Positions 1 to 8,004 of a DNA stretch of 64,000 bases are shown piece after piece; within the stretch, counting starts at the first letter, position 1, and every line of letters begins with the position of its first letter. Origin of the DNA: Bacteroidales bacterium (GTDB taxonomy: Bacteria > Bacteroidota > Bacteroidia > Bacteroidales > F082). The notes beneath the pieces were generated by a model. It was not told where the DNA came from, ran no database searches, and saw only the letters and a list, made by a program, of their open reading frames with translations. The position numbers and the translations under genes were made by a program. Location: positions 124,001 to 188,000 of the forward strand of contig JAFPWT010000009.1 in the NCBI GenBank assembly GCA_017394865.1, read 5' to 3'.

Positions 1-30
1 TGATTACAATTGTCTCTTCAAAATGGACTG

Positions 31-38
31 CAAAAGTA
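31..38 (-). promoter_or_regulatory. -7 promoter box of a gene left of the window
   Basis: The minus strand reads TACTTTTG, matching the Bacteroidetes -7 consensus TAnnTTTG. It points leftward, away from the MscS gene, so it probably drives a gene that starts beyond the left edge. No coding sequence of that gene is visible here. Confidence 0.5.
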
Positions 39-68
39 CAACTTTTTTTTGAACCTGCAACAAAAACT

Positions 69-1022
69 TTAATTTTTCTGATCGAGGTGCACATCGACCT
101 GTGGGAACGGGAAGTGCAGGCCCTCTTTCGGCAGGGTTTTGTAGATCTTTTCGTTCATACCGAAAAACACCGGCCAGTAATCTGCCGACTTCACCCAAAC
201 CCTCATTTTAAGATCAACGGAGCTGTTGTTCAGCTCAGCAATTTCTATAAATGGCTCTGGATCTGTCAGAATTCGGGAATCCTCCTTGCATAGGCGCAGA
301 AGAACCGCTTTTGCAACATCGTAATCATCTCCGTAAGAAATAGATACCGTCCAATCGACACGTCGTGTCTCTTCTTTGGTGAAGATGGTCATGACACCTG
401 TCGACAGGATGCCATTGGGAATATGGATGACTTTATTATCGGTAGTCAGAACGATCGTATTGAAAATCTGTATCTCTTTCACCACACCCTCTTGTCCTTG
501 GGCGGCGATGAAGTCACCCACCTTGAAGGGCCTGAACAGCATGATGATCACCCCGCCGGCAAAGTTCTGCAAAGTGCCGCTCAACGCCATGCCGATGGCC
601 AGTCCCGCCGAAGCAAGCAAGGCAACCAAAGACGAAGTATTAACACCTAAAATACTGATTATAAATATAATAAGTATAAAATTCAGGATAACAGAAAGCA
701 GATTCGACAAGAATTTATGCAACGTGGGGTCGCCTTTCCGGCTCATGATGCCATTTGCCATCCAACGTTTTGCGATCTTGATCAGCCAACGTCCGATGAT
801 AAGAACAAGAAGCGCCACCAAAAGCTTGATTCCAAAAGGAATGAGGTATTGACGCACCAGTTGCGGCACCCACACGCTCACGGGAGTGTCACGCAACATC
901 TGATAGGTGTCCGTGATGGCCTGGACGGTAGAGTCGTTTTGGATGGTTTCGCCCACCTGACCAGCAATACTGTCAATTACAGGAAGGCTATCATTTATAA
1001 GAGAGGTGTCGTTTTCGAGCAT
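69..1022 (-). CDS. MscS-family mechanosensitive ion channel
   Basis: A 317-residue inner-membrane protein of the small-conductance mechanosensitive channel family, which releases solutes when turgor rises suddenly. Transmembrane helices lie at about 55-75, 100-120 and 125-150. The last one is the Gly/Ala-rich pore helix (SLVALLASAGLAIGMALSG) and runs into the typical MscS beta domain opening FRPFKVGDFI. The remaining C-terminal part is the cytoplasmic alpha/beta vestibule. The length is normal for the short MscS type. The start is supported by a -7 box TAATTTTG about 20 bases upstream on the minus strand. It is transcribed divergently from the exosortase gene, and nothing in the context narrows its role further. 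Confidence 0.93.
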   Translation of the reverse strand: MLENDTSLINDSLPVIDSIAGQVGETIQNDSTVQAITDTYQMLRDTPVSVWVPQLVRQYLIPFGIKLLVALLVLIIGRWLIKIAKRWMANGIMSRKGDPTLHKFLSNLLSVILNFILIIFIISILGVNTSSLVALLASAGLAIGMALSGTLQNFAGGVIIMLFRPFKVGDFIAAQGQEGVVKEIQIFNTIVLTTDNKVIHIPNGILSTGVMTIFTKEETRRVDWTVSISYGDDYDVAKAVLLRLCKEDSRILTDPEPFIEIAELNNSSVDLKMRVWVKSADYWPVFFGMNEKIYKTLPKEGLHFPFPQVDVHLDQKN

Positions 1023-1042
1023 GGTTTCTTTCTTTGAAACTG

Positions 1043-1070
1043 CAAAATTACAACATTTTTATTACATTTG
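1043..1070. promoter_or_regulatory. divergent -7 boxes, MscS gene and exosortase gene
   Basis: CAAAATTA at 1043-1050 is a minus-strand TAATTTTG box for the MscS gene. TACATTTG at 1063-1070 is the plus-strand box for the exosortase gene. The plus box ends only four bases before the ATG at 1075, so the exosortase mRNA should be leaderless or nearly so. This also excludes the longer reading from 1006, because the promoter would lie inside it. Confidence 0.65.
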
Positions 1071-1074
1071 CGGC

Positions 1075-1677
1075 ATGAAAACGACATTGAAAGACTATTT
1101 GAAAGATCCCAAAAACAGAAGTACCGTGGATGTGGGACTGTTCATCATCCTCATTCTCAGTTTTCACTTTCTGTATCTAGGATGGCAGGCTTTGGACTTC
1201 TGGCCCATCAAAGGCGCTATCGACAAGTTGAGTCTTTGGTCGGTGGAACTACTTTTCGGACAGAGTTGCTGGGTACTGGAACACATCTTCGGCATCGACA
1301 TCACCACCGTCAGCGAAACGAGACGGATTCTCGCCTTAAGCAGGGATGGAAGCTTTGTTGGTGTCACCATAGCCCCATTGTGCGCCAGTTTGAAACAATG
1401 GCTGCACTGGCTGTTTTTAATGCTCATCTTCCCCGGACCGTGGAAGCATAAAGCATGGTATATCCCTGCCGGACTGGTCATCATCGAGTGGACCAATGTG
1501 GTGCGCATCTGTGGCATCCTGATGATGCAGATGCAGTGGCCTGGGCCAAAGACCTTCCACATCGCTCACGACTATATCTTCAAGGTATTCTTCTACCTCG
1601 TCATCTTCCTGATGTGGGTGCTTTGGGTGGAGAAATTCAAAAATAAGAAACAGAAAAAAGCAGAACAACATGAATAA
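1075..1677 (+). CDS. exosortase/archaeosortase family protein (transpeptidase)
   Basis: A 200-residue multi-pass membrane protein. The exosortase Cys-Arg-His triad is visible: Cys in IAPLCASLKQW (about residue 103), Arg in TNVVRICGI (about 143) and His in FHIAHDYIFK (about 163). In known exosortases the Cys cleaves a C-terminal tripartite sorting signal and the cargo is transferred to an envelope carrier. The protein is short, as for stand-alone Bacteroidetes exosortases without the EpsI domain. The start at ATG 1075 follows from the promoter position. Its last eight bases overlap the start of the ROK kinase gene, so the two are co-transcribed. I saw no PEP-CTERM-like cargo in the window, so the substrate is unknown. 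Confidence 0.8.
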   Translation: MKTTLKDYLKDPKNRSTVDVGLFIILILSFHFLYLGWQALDFWPIKGAIDKLSLWSVELLFGQSCWVLEHIFGIDITTVSETRRILALSRDGSFVGVTIAPLCASLKQWLHWLFLMLIFPGPWKHKAWYIPAGLVIIEWTNVVRICGILMMQMQWPGPKTFHIAHDYIFKVFFYLVIFLMWVLWVEKFKNKKQKKAEQHE

Positions 1678-2755
1678 CGACATCATCTTTGTCCTTGACG
1701 CCGGCGGCACTGGATTCAAGTTCTCCGCGGTAAGCGATTATAAGGAAATCATTGAGCCCTTTACGATTCCATCGGCGGCACCGACCCTCGAGGAAGTGCT
1801 GCAAAAACTCATCGACGGTTTCCACGAGTGTGAGACACGTTGCGGCAGCAAGGCCAAGGCCATCAGCTTCTGCTTCCCCGGCCCTGCCGACTACCCTAAC
1901 GGCATCATCGGCGACTTGCCCAATCTGCCTACTTTCCGCGGCGGCGTAGCCTTGAAACAGATGCTTGAAAACGAATTCCAAGTACCCGTGTTCATTAATA
2001 ACGACGGCGACCTTTTCGTTTACGGCGAAGCCCTCGGAGGACTGCTCCCACAGGTGAACGCCATGCTGGAAAAACAAGGCAATCCGAAGCGCTATAAGAA
2101 TCTGTTTGGTGTGACGCTCGGCACAGGTTTCGGCGGCGGCATTGTCATTGATAAAGTGTTGCTTAGCGGCGACAATAGCGCCGGCGGCGAGATCTGGTGC
2201 TCACGCAACTGCCTCTATCCCGATTGGTTTGCCGAGGAGAGCGTCAGCATCCGTGCCGTACGCCGCGTGTATGCCCGTGAGGCGGGTATCGAAATTGATG
2301 AGGCACCGCAGCCTTACGATATCTTCAAGATCGCCAAGGGCGAGCAGGAAGGCAACAAAGAAGCCGCTTTAAAGGCTTGGGGCGAACTCACCACCGTACT
2401 GGCCGATGTCATCAGCAACGGCTTGCGTTTCACCGACGGCTTGGTGGTCATCGGCGGCGGCCTGTCGGGTGCCTGGCCGGTGTTCATGCCCATGCTCATC
2501 AAGAAACTGAACGAGCCTTACAATATCAATGGCAACATCGTTCCTCGCATGGAGACCGAAGCCTATAATTTGGAAGACATCAACGACTGCCTCCGCTTCG
2601 CCGAGAAGAGCGGCAAGATGATCACCGTGCCTTTCAGCGACCAGCAGGTGTGGTACGATCCTACCAAACGCGTAGGCGTAGGCATCACCAAGCTCGGGAC
2701 CTCATCGGCCGTCGCTATCGGCGCCTACGCCTACGCGATGAATCAACTGGGATGA
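1670..2755 (+). CDS. ROK family sugar kinase
   Basis: A 361-residue cytoplasmic kinase of the ROK (repressor, ORF, kinase) family, which phosphorylates hexoses with ATP. The N-terminal phosphate-binding loop DAGGTGFKFSAV (residues 9-20) and the later GVTLGTGFGGGIVID (about 147-161) are the family's nucleotide and sugar-site signatures. The usual zinc-binding CxCGxxGCxE motif is not present. At that place the protein reads GGEIWCSRNCLYPDWFAEE, so it belongs to a divergent branch and the sugar cannot be assigned (glucose is the default guess). It starts inside the end of the exosortase gene (8-base overlap) and ends four bases from a convergent lipoprotein gene. Confidence 0.85.
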   Translation: MNNDIIFVLDAGGTGFKFSAVSDYKEIIEPFTIPSAAPTLEEVLQKLIDGFHECETRCGSKAKAISFCFPGPADYPNGIIGDLPNLPTFRGGVALKQMLENEFQVPVFINNDGDLFVYGEALGGLLPQVNAMLEKQGNPKRYKNLFGVTLGTGFGGGIVIDKVLLSGDNSAGGEIWCSRNCLYPDWFAEESVSIRAVRRVYAREAGIEIDEAPQPYDIFKIAKGEQEGNKEAALKAWGELTTVLADVISNGLRFTDGLVVIGGGLSGAWPVFMPMLIKKLNEPYNINGNIVPRMETEAYNLEDINDCLRFAEKSGKMITVPFSDQQVWYDPTKRVGVGITKLGTSSAVAIGAYAYAMNQLG

Positions 2756-2759
2756 GGGG

Positions 2760-3188
2760 TTATACCCTCTTGAAATGGATTTCAGCCTTAGCCCCTTCCG
2801 GCATCTGACCATCAAACTGCGGCTCCACGATCAACGTTGAGTTGGTCAGTTTCGTGATGGTCATCTCAAAGGTTTCTTCTGGCGTGATAATGGACAACTC
2901 ATCATCATTAAGGGTATATCGCGCTGGGTCTTCTTCTGATCCACCATAAACATAACCGTCGTTCTTGAAATTAATAATGAGTTCCTGCTCATCAAATTCC
3001 ATACCCATCATTACGGCAATGTCCGATGCCGTCAACTCCATACTCTCTCCTCCGTATGACACCATAGCCTTGTCAAATTTCCATTTCCCAAGAATGAGAT
3101 CGGACTTACCTTTTGTGCAAGAAGTTGTAAGGGCAGTCATACTGACGACGAACATTACCATCGCCATAATTTTCATTGCTTTTTTCAT
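2760..3188 (-). CDS. small lipocalin-like lipoprotein
   Basis: A 142-residue predicted lipoprotein: MKKAMKIMAMVMFVVSMTALTTSC has a basic start, a hydrophobic stretch and a lipobox-like Cys at residue 24. The mature part (LGKWKFDKAMVSYGGE near its start, then alternating strands) resembles the small lipocalin-like proteins common in Bacteroidales, whose function is unknown. I chose ATG 3188 over the upstream start at 3218 because the signal peptide begins there. Its leader contains AGTTGCGCCCGACACG followed three bases later by CAGGG, shared almost exactly with the gene at 29626. A -7 box TAATTTTG lies at 3244-3251. Confidence 0.75.
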   Translation of the reverse strand: MKKAMKIMAMVMFVVSMTALTTSCTKGKSDLILGKWKFDKAMVSYGGESMELTASDIAVMMGMEFDEQELIINFKNDGYVYGGSEEDPARYTLNDDELSIITPEETFEMTITKLTNSTLIVEPQFDGQMPEGAKAEIHFKRV

Positions 3189-3196
3189 ATGATACT

Positions 3197-3251
3197 CCCT
3201 GATACGTGTCGGGCGCAACTGTTTTATACATAGTTAAACGACACAAAATTA
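3197..3251 (-). promoter_or_regulatory. -7 box and conserved leader copy 1
   Basis: The minus-strand -7 box TAATTTTG (3251-3244) is followed by a leader of about 50 bases holding AGTTGCGCCCGACACG (3220-3205), a three-base gap and CAGGG (3201-3197). The CAGGG ends eight bases before the ATG at 3188. The same block with identical spacings precedes the gene at 29626. Confidence 0.6.
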
Positions 3252-3257
3252 ACGCAT

Positions 3258-3303
3258 TATTTTTGAAATTATTGAATGAGCAGCAAAAGATTTGCTATTT
3301 TTG
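3258..3303 (+). promoter_or_regulatory. tandem -7 boxes for the GH89 gene
   Basis: Two copies of TATTTTTG occur at 3258-3265 and 3296-3303, both matching TAnnTTTG. The second is 19 bases before the ATG at 3323 and is the better candidate for the GH89 gene. It argues against the upstream start at 3206. Confidence 0.55.
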
Positions 3304-3322
3304 CTTTAAATATCATCATCCT

Positions 3323-5548
3323 ATGAAAAAAATCTATCTCTTTGTCCTTGTGGGCCTTATGTTCTGTGTGGCCTGTAACAAAAAAGAAACCGACCCTGAA
3401 GTCATCGCCATGCGCGGACTGGTCAACCGTGTGATTCCGGAGTTTTCCGATCAAATCAAACTGGAACGACTCAACGATACTATTGACCGTTATGAGTTCG
3501 AGACAAAAGGTGGCAAGCTCGTCATCCGTGGCAACAACGCCAACAGCATGGCTGTCGGTCTGAACCGCTACCTGAAGTATTATTGCCATGCTGAGTTCCC
3601 GTGGTTCAAGGAAGAGGCGTTGGAGATGCCCGCCGAGCTGCCAGCAGTGCCAGAGAAAGTCAGCGAGAAAGCCCGTGTACCAGAACGCTTTTTCTTGAAC
3701 TACTGCACTTTCGGCTACACCATGCCTTGGTGGGACTGGGCGCAGTGGGAACATTTCATCGACTGGATGGCGATGAACGGCATCAACCTGCCGCTGGCCA
3801 TTACAGGGCAGGAGTCCGTGTGGTATGAGGTATGGAGCGAGATGGGACTCACCGACGAGGAGATCCGCAGTTACTTCACCGGCCCCGCCCACCTGCCTTG
3901 GCACCGTATGCAGAACATCGACCGCTGGGGAGGCCCCCTGCCGATGTCGTGGCTCGAAAACCAGAAAGCCCTACAGCAAAAGATCGTCGCCCGTGAGCGC
4001 GAACTCAATATGAAACCCGTGCTGCCCGGCTTCGCTGGACACGTGCCACCCTGCATCACAAGAATTTACCCCGATGCACCATTGGCTTCATTAGGCGACT
4101 GGGCCGGTTTCGACAGTACTTGCTGGTGCAAGTTCCTCGACCCGCTGGATCCCTTATATACCGAAATCCAACAGAAATTCATCGCCAAGCAGACCGAGTT
4201 CTATGGCACCGACCACATCTACGGTATCGACATCTTCAACGAGCTCATCCCACCCAGCTGGGAGCCCGACTATCTCAGCCGTGTAAGCCGGCAAGTCTAC
4301 GAGTCGTTGGAGTCCGCCGACCCCGACGCGCGTTGGCTTGAGATGGCATGGCTCTTCTGGAATGAACGCCAGTACTGGGAAGTCGATAATCGCATCGAGG
4401 CCTATATCACCTCCATGCCGAAAGACCGGCACATCATGCTCGACTACTACTGCGAGCGACAACCCGTGTGGGAACGCACCAAGAGCTATTACGGTGTACC
4501 CTACATCTGGTGCTACCTCGGCAACTTCGGTGGCAACTCCATGCTCGCCGGAAATCTCGACACCGTCAACGTCCGCATTGAAAGAGCGTTCGATAAAGGA
4601 GGGGACAACTTCGTAGGTATTGGATCAACCCTTGAAGGCTTCGACTGCAATCCCTTCATGTACGAATACGTGTTCGAGAAAGCCTGGGATAGTCCGCTGC
4701 CACAAGACGTGGATGCTTGGGTGAAATACCTCGCCGACCAACGTGGCGGGAAGGAAGACCCCAACATGCGCGAGGCTTGGAAACTGCTGGCCGACAGCGT
4801 GTACAATAAAGTTTCCTCCCCTGGCCAGACCGTGCGCATCAACCAACGACCCACCATGGGTGACATCAAAGAATATAAGCAATACTATATCGCTCCTGTA
4901 TACAAATACAACAACCTCACCTTGTTGCAAGTGCTCGACGAGCTTTTAAAGGCTGATTGCAACACCCGCGCCCGCCATTTCGACGTGGTCAACATCACAC
5001 GCCAGCTGCTGGGCAACTACTTCAGCGACCTCTATGCCGACTATGTGAAGGCCTATGCCAACAAAGACTACGACAAAGTGCATGAACTTGAAGCCGTGAT
5101 GACCGCTATCCTCGACGACACCGACCAGATTCTGGCCACCGAGAGCGCCTTCCTGGTGGGTCGCTGGATCAAGGATGCCCGTGCCATCGGCATCACCGAG
5201 GACGACAAGGACTATTTCGAGAGCAACGCCCGCAACATCATCACTACTTGGGGTGAGGAGGATGCCTTGCTCAACGAATACGCCAGCCGTGCTTGGAACG
5301 GTCTCACCGCCACCTATTACGCCTATCGCTGGAAGGAATTCTTCAAAGATGTGGATGCCGCCATCGAAGCCGGCAAGCCCTTCGACGAGAAGGCCTACCA
5401 CGAGCGCATCTGCAAATACGAGGGGCAGTGGTGGCGCGAACGTCTGGGACAGTTCAGCGCCGAGCCGCAAGGCGATGGCATCGCTTTAGCTAAAGAGATT
5501 GCAGAGAAGTATCGCCAGCAATTAAACGACCGATATCACCAAAAATAA
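3323..5548 (+). CDS. GH89 alpha-N-acetylglucosaminidase, lipoprotein
   Basis: A 741-residue exported lipoprotein (MKKIYLFVLVGLMFCVAC, lipobox Cys 18) of glycoside hydrolase family 89, the family of human NAGLU. These enzymes remove terminal alpha-linked GlcNAc, for example from heparan-type chains or gastric mucin GlcNAc-alpha-1,4-Gal caps. An N-terminal NAGLU alpha/beta domain is followed by the TIM barrel (TMPWWDWAQWEHFIDWMAMNGINLPLA, DIFNELIPPSWEPD) and an all-alpha C-terminal domain. Conserved glutamates in FNELIPPSW and in GSTLEGFDCNPFMYEYVFEKAWD fit the catalytic pair. The length is normal for the family. The start is set by the signal peptide and the -7 box. It ends convergently with, and overlaps by 13 bases, the short ORF after the MATE gene. 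Confidence 0.93.
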   Translation: MKKIYLFVLVGLMFCVACNKKETDPEVIAMRGLVNRVIPEFSDQIKLERLNDTIDRYEFETKGGKLVIRGNNANSMAVGLNRYLKYYCHAEFPWFKEEALEMPAELPAVPEKVSEKARVPERFFLNYCTFGYTMPWWDWAQWEHFIDWMAMNGINLPLAITGQESVWYEVWSEMGLTDEEIRSYFTGPAHLPWHRMQNIDRWGGPLPMSWLENQKALQQKIVARERELNMKPVLPGFAGHVPPCITRIYPDAPLASLGDWAGFDSTCWCKFLDPLDPLYTEIQQKFIAKQTEFYGTDHIYGIDIFNELIPPSWEPDYLSRVSRQVYESLESADPDARWLEMAWLFWNERQYWEVDNRIEAYITSMPKDRHIMLDYYCERQPVWERTKSYYGVPYIWCYLGNFGGNSMLAGNLDTVNVRIERAFDKGGDNFVGIGSTLEGFDCNPFMYEYVFEKAWDSPLPQDVDAWVKYLADQRGGKEDPNMREAWKLLADSVYNKVSSPGQTVRINQRPTMGDIKEYKQYYIAPVYKYNNLTLLQVLDELLKADCNTRARHFDVVNITRQLLGNYFSDLYADYVKAYANKDYDKVHELEAVMTAILDDTDQILATESAFLVGRWIKDARAIGITEDDKDYFESNARNIITTWGEEDALLNEYASRAWNGLTATYYAYRWKEFFKDVDAAIEAGKPFDEKAYHERICKYEGQWWRERLGQFSAEPQGDGIALAKEIAEKYRQQLNDRYHQK

Positions 5549-5835
5549 AAGAAACTCACCACGCGACAGAAAAGCTCGCGATACCAGGGCTGACACAACT
5601 CCAAATCCACATCTTTGGTACGGCTACGGAACACATGGATGAGGTAGAAAAAATTGTGGGCCCGCCATTCTCTGACCATTGACTCCACATCGCGTTGGCA
5701 AACCGCCATATCCGAAGTCGTTTGGGCCTTCACCGCCTGTAGATATCGTCGCATATCCTCTTTGCTCTTAACTGAAAAAGAGTCAAGGATATGCGTGTTC
5801 GTGGTGGATATTATAGCATTGGCAACATCAATCAT
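5536..5835 (-). CDS. small hypothetical protein coupled to the MATE exporter
   Basis: A 99-codon ORF, starting MIDVANAIISTTNTHILDS, whose ATG overlaps the stop codon of the MATE gene as ATGA (5832-5835), the usual sign of translational coupling in this genome. I recognise no domain. The sequence is soluble, has no signal peptide, and is rich in charged and aromatic residues (WYRELFCRVVSFFYFW at the end). The longer reading from 6030 runs through MATE coding sequence and is not credible. Its tail overlaps the GH89 stop region by 13 bases. It may be a real small protein or a chance extension; the ATGA junction favours the former. Confidence 0.5.
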   Translation of the reverse strand: MIDVANAIISTTNTHILDSFSVKSKEDMRRYLQAVKAQTTSDMAVCQRDVESMVREWRAHNFFYLIHVFRSRTKDVDLELCQPWYRELFCRVVSFFYFW

Positions 5836-7304
5836 TCGGCAGGACGAAACACTTTTCTTTGCGTAAGCATCAACACGAAGGCCAGCGCCGCACCTAGGAC
5901 ATCGGAGATCGTCAGCGAAGCCCACACACCTGTCAGTCCATCTCCGGTGATGCCCAACAATTGTTTGATAAATGTCATGATCGACGTTACAAACATCCCA
6001 AAGGAATCTGAAATCCCCGATATCATCCAATAGGCGAAAATACCATCCAAGCCCAGACGCTCAAAAACCGGCGGCACAATGTAAATCATCGGGGCAAGGA
6101 ACAGCACCTGACGCGAAAGGCTGGTCACAATGGCTATCCACGGCTTGTCAATCGACTGGAAGAAGTTGGAGTTGGTGATGGTGAAGCCCACCAAGGCAAA
6201 CATCACCAACATGAAACGCATGCCAGGCACTGCAATGTCGATGAGCTCTTGTTCTCTAGTGAAGGCACGTAGCAATATCTGAGGTATAGTCAAGGCCAAT
6301 ATTGCACTTACCATGCCAATCGTCACGTTCACCTTCATCGTCAAGGTGTAAACCGCCTTCAAGCGCAGCGGATGGCCGGCACCGTAATTATAGCCCGCAA
6401 TCGGCTGCATGCCCTGACACACACCGAGGATAAGCATCACTGCCAAACTGCCGAAGGTGTTGATGATACCATAAGCGCCCACCGCCAAGTCGCCACCGTA
6501 GTGGATAAGCTGACGGTTAAGCAAGGCAACAACGCCCGAGGCCGCCACGTTCATCAGGAAAGGACTCATGCCGATAAGCAAGATATTACGGAAGATATAG
6601 CCCTTGGGGCGCCAAGCATGACGACGGAAACGGATGAACGACTTTGGCTGGATGAAATGCAACACAGCCGCCACGCCCGAAGCTGCCATCGAGATGGTTG
6701 TGGCCCATGCGGCACCCGCAATGCCCCAGTCCAGGCCATAGATAAACAAGGCATCCAAGCCGATGTTCAAAACGGCACCACCCACCATGATCCACATGGA
6801 TTTCTGAGGATAGCCACTAGCACGGATCAAACCCGTGAGGTTGAACGTCAACGTGGTAAAAAACATACCTGGAAGCACAATGTCCATATATTCTCGGGCA
6901 TAGCCGATGGTTTCCTCCGAAGCTCCGAACGCTGTAAGGATTCGGTCCATAAAGACATAGCCGCCAGTGACAAATAGGATTCCGAAAAAGAAAGTTAGCA
7001 GCAGGCTGTTGCCCAGGATCTTCTCCGCCCAGTTCACATCCTTCTTGCCTAACACGATCGACATGCGCGCCGAAGAGCCCACCCCCACCAGCGAACCGAA
7101 AGCATGGACAATGTTCATGATCGGCATGGTGATGGCCAATCCTGAAATGGCCAAAGCACCCACACACTGGCCCAAGAACACGCGGTCGCAAATATTGTAC
7201 ACCGATGCGATGATCTGGCTTACAATCGAAGGCAAGGCATAAGCCCACAAAAGCTTACGTATATCTTTGGTTTCCAGTTCTTTAGTCCTATCCAACTGTT
7301 CCAT
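5832..7304 (-). CDS. MATE family efflux transporter
   Basis: A 490-residue, 12-helix inner-membrane antiporter of the multidrug and toxin extrusion family, exporting cationic compounds in exchange for Na+ or H+. Typical segments are IRKLLWAYALPSIVSQIIASVYNICDRVFLG near the N-terminus, with the MATE pattern of Pro and Gln/Asn in helix 1, and the repeated half beginning around residue 255. The start MEQLDRTKE at 7304 is chosen because the -7 box TAATTTTG lies at 7329-7336; the reading from 7391 would include the divergent promoter. MRK at 7313 is an alternative. It is followed by the coupled small ORF. Confidence 0.93.
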   Translation of the reverse strand: MEQLDRTKELETKDIRKLLWAYALPSIVSQIIASVYNICDRVFLGQCVGALAISGLAITMPIMNIVHAFGSLVGVGSSARMSIVLGKKDVNWAEKILGNSLLLTFFFGILFVTGGYVFMDRILTAFGASEETIGYAREYMDIVLPGMFFTTLTFNLTGLIRASGYPQKSMWIMVGGAVLNIGLDALFIYGLDWGIAGAAWATTISMAASGVAAVLHFIQPKSFIRFRRHAWRPKGYIFRNILLIGMSPFLMNVAASGVVALLNRQLIHYGGDLAVGAYGIINTFGSLAVMLILGVCQGMQPIAGYNYGAGHPLRLKAVYTLTMKVNVTIGMVSAILALTIPQILLRAFTREQELIDIAVPGMRFMLVMFALVGFTITNSNFFQSIDKPWIAIVTSLSRQVLFLAPMIYIVPPVFERLGLDGIFAYWMISGISDSFGMFVTSIMTFIKQLLGITGDGLTGVWASLTISDVLGAALAFVLMLTQRKVFRPAE

Positions 7305-7328
7305 TTTCCGCATCCAAAATTTTAGCGG

Positions 7329-7356
7329 CAAAATTAGCGTTTTTTTTCTATTTTTG
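7329..7356. promoter_or_regulatory. divergent -7 boxes, MATE gene and LysM operon
   Basis: CAAAATTA at 7329-7336 is TAATTTTG on the minus strand, serving the MATE gene. TATTTTTG at 7349-7356 serves the LysM-SGNH-MBOAT operon, leaving a leader of about 24 bases before ATG 7381. Confidence 0.6.
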
Positions 7357-7380
7357 CAGTCCAATTTCATTCTCGAAATC

Positions 7381-8004
7381 ATGAAAAACAAAATATTGGT
7401 ATCATTCCTTCTTATGATGCTATCCGGCCTAGGGGTTTACGGCCATTCGACCAGCGACGCCGACTCGCTCAAGATGCCGGAAAAGATTCTGAATCTGCCT
7501 TCTGAAATCATTAATGAAGGCGACCGCGCAGGCGATTGGGGACTTCCCACCTTAATAGCTTTGCGTTACGGCTTGACCGTGGATGAAACCGTCGACGAAC
7601 GGCTCGACGGAACCTTCTCCAGACAGGCAGCCATGAAATATCTCACCGATCTCTATGCGGAATTCGGCGATTGGGACCTAGTATATTATGCCTACCTCTA
7701 CAGTCCCACCTACGTCAGGAACCTGCAACTGCGCAATTTGAGCATCCCGCAGCCCAAACCTGAGGTCAAGCGGCCGGCGAAGGCCAAGATCCCGGACAAG
7801 ACCAAGACAACGGACAATTCCAAAAACGACAACAAATCCAAGGCTGGTAATAAGTCCAAAACCGTCACCTACACCGTCAAGTCAGGCGACACGCTGAGCA
7901 AGATCGCCAAGCAATACCACGTCTCGGTCTCCGATCTCAAAAAATGGAACAACCTGAAAAGCGATCGCATCAACATTAATCAAAAACTCAAAATTCACCA
8001 ATGA
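7381..8004 (+). CDS. secreted LysM-domain protein
   Basis: A 207-residue exported protein with an N-terminal signal peptide (MKNKILVSFLLMMLSGLGVYG), a helical middle part (about 25-125), a Lys/Pro/Asn-rich linker (about 125-160) and one C-terminal LysM domain (TYTVKSGDTLSKIAKQYHVS onward). LysM domains bind the GlcNAc backbone of peptidoglycan. It is the first gene of an operon with two SGNH hydrolases and an MBOAT acyltransferase, overlapping the next by ATGA. Inference: it may anchor or position the O-acetylation machinery at the cell wall. The start follows from the signal peptide and the -7 box at 7349-7356; the reading from 7267 would span the promoter. Confidence 0.88.
   Translation: MKNKILVSFLLMMLSGLGVYGHSTSDADSLKMPEKILNLPSEIINEGDRAGDWGLPTLIALRYGLTVDETVDERLDGTFSRQAAMKYLTDLYAEFGDWDLVYYAYLYSPTYVRNLQLRNLSIPQPKPEVKRPAKAKIPDKTKTTDNSKNDNKSKAGNKSKTVTYTVKSGDTLSKIAKQYHVSVSDLKKWNNLKSDRININQKLKIHQ

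Noticed and set aside
4154-4462. Long antisense ORFs within GH89, GH78, dnaK and frdA
   Set aside because: They are shadows of GC-rich coding sequence in other frames, without promoters, signal sequences or recognisable domains.
5836-6030. N-terminal extension of the short ORF after the MATE gene
   Set aside because: It lies in the wrong frame within MATE coding sequence; the ATGA overlap at 5832-5835 gives a better start.
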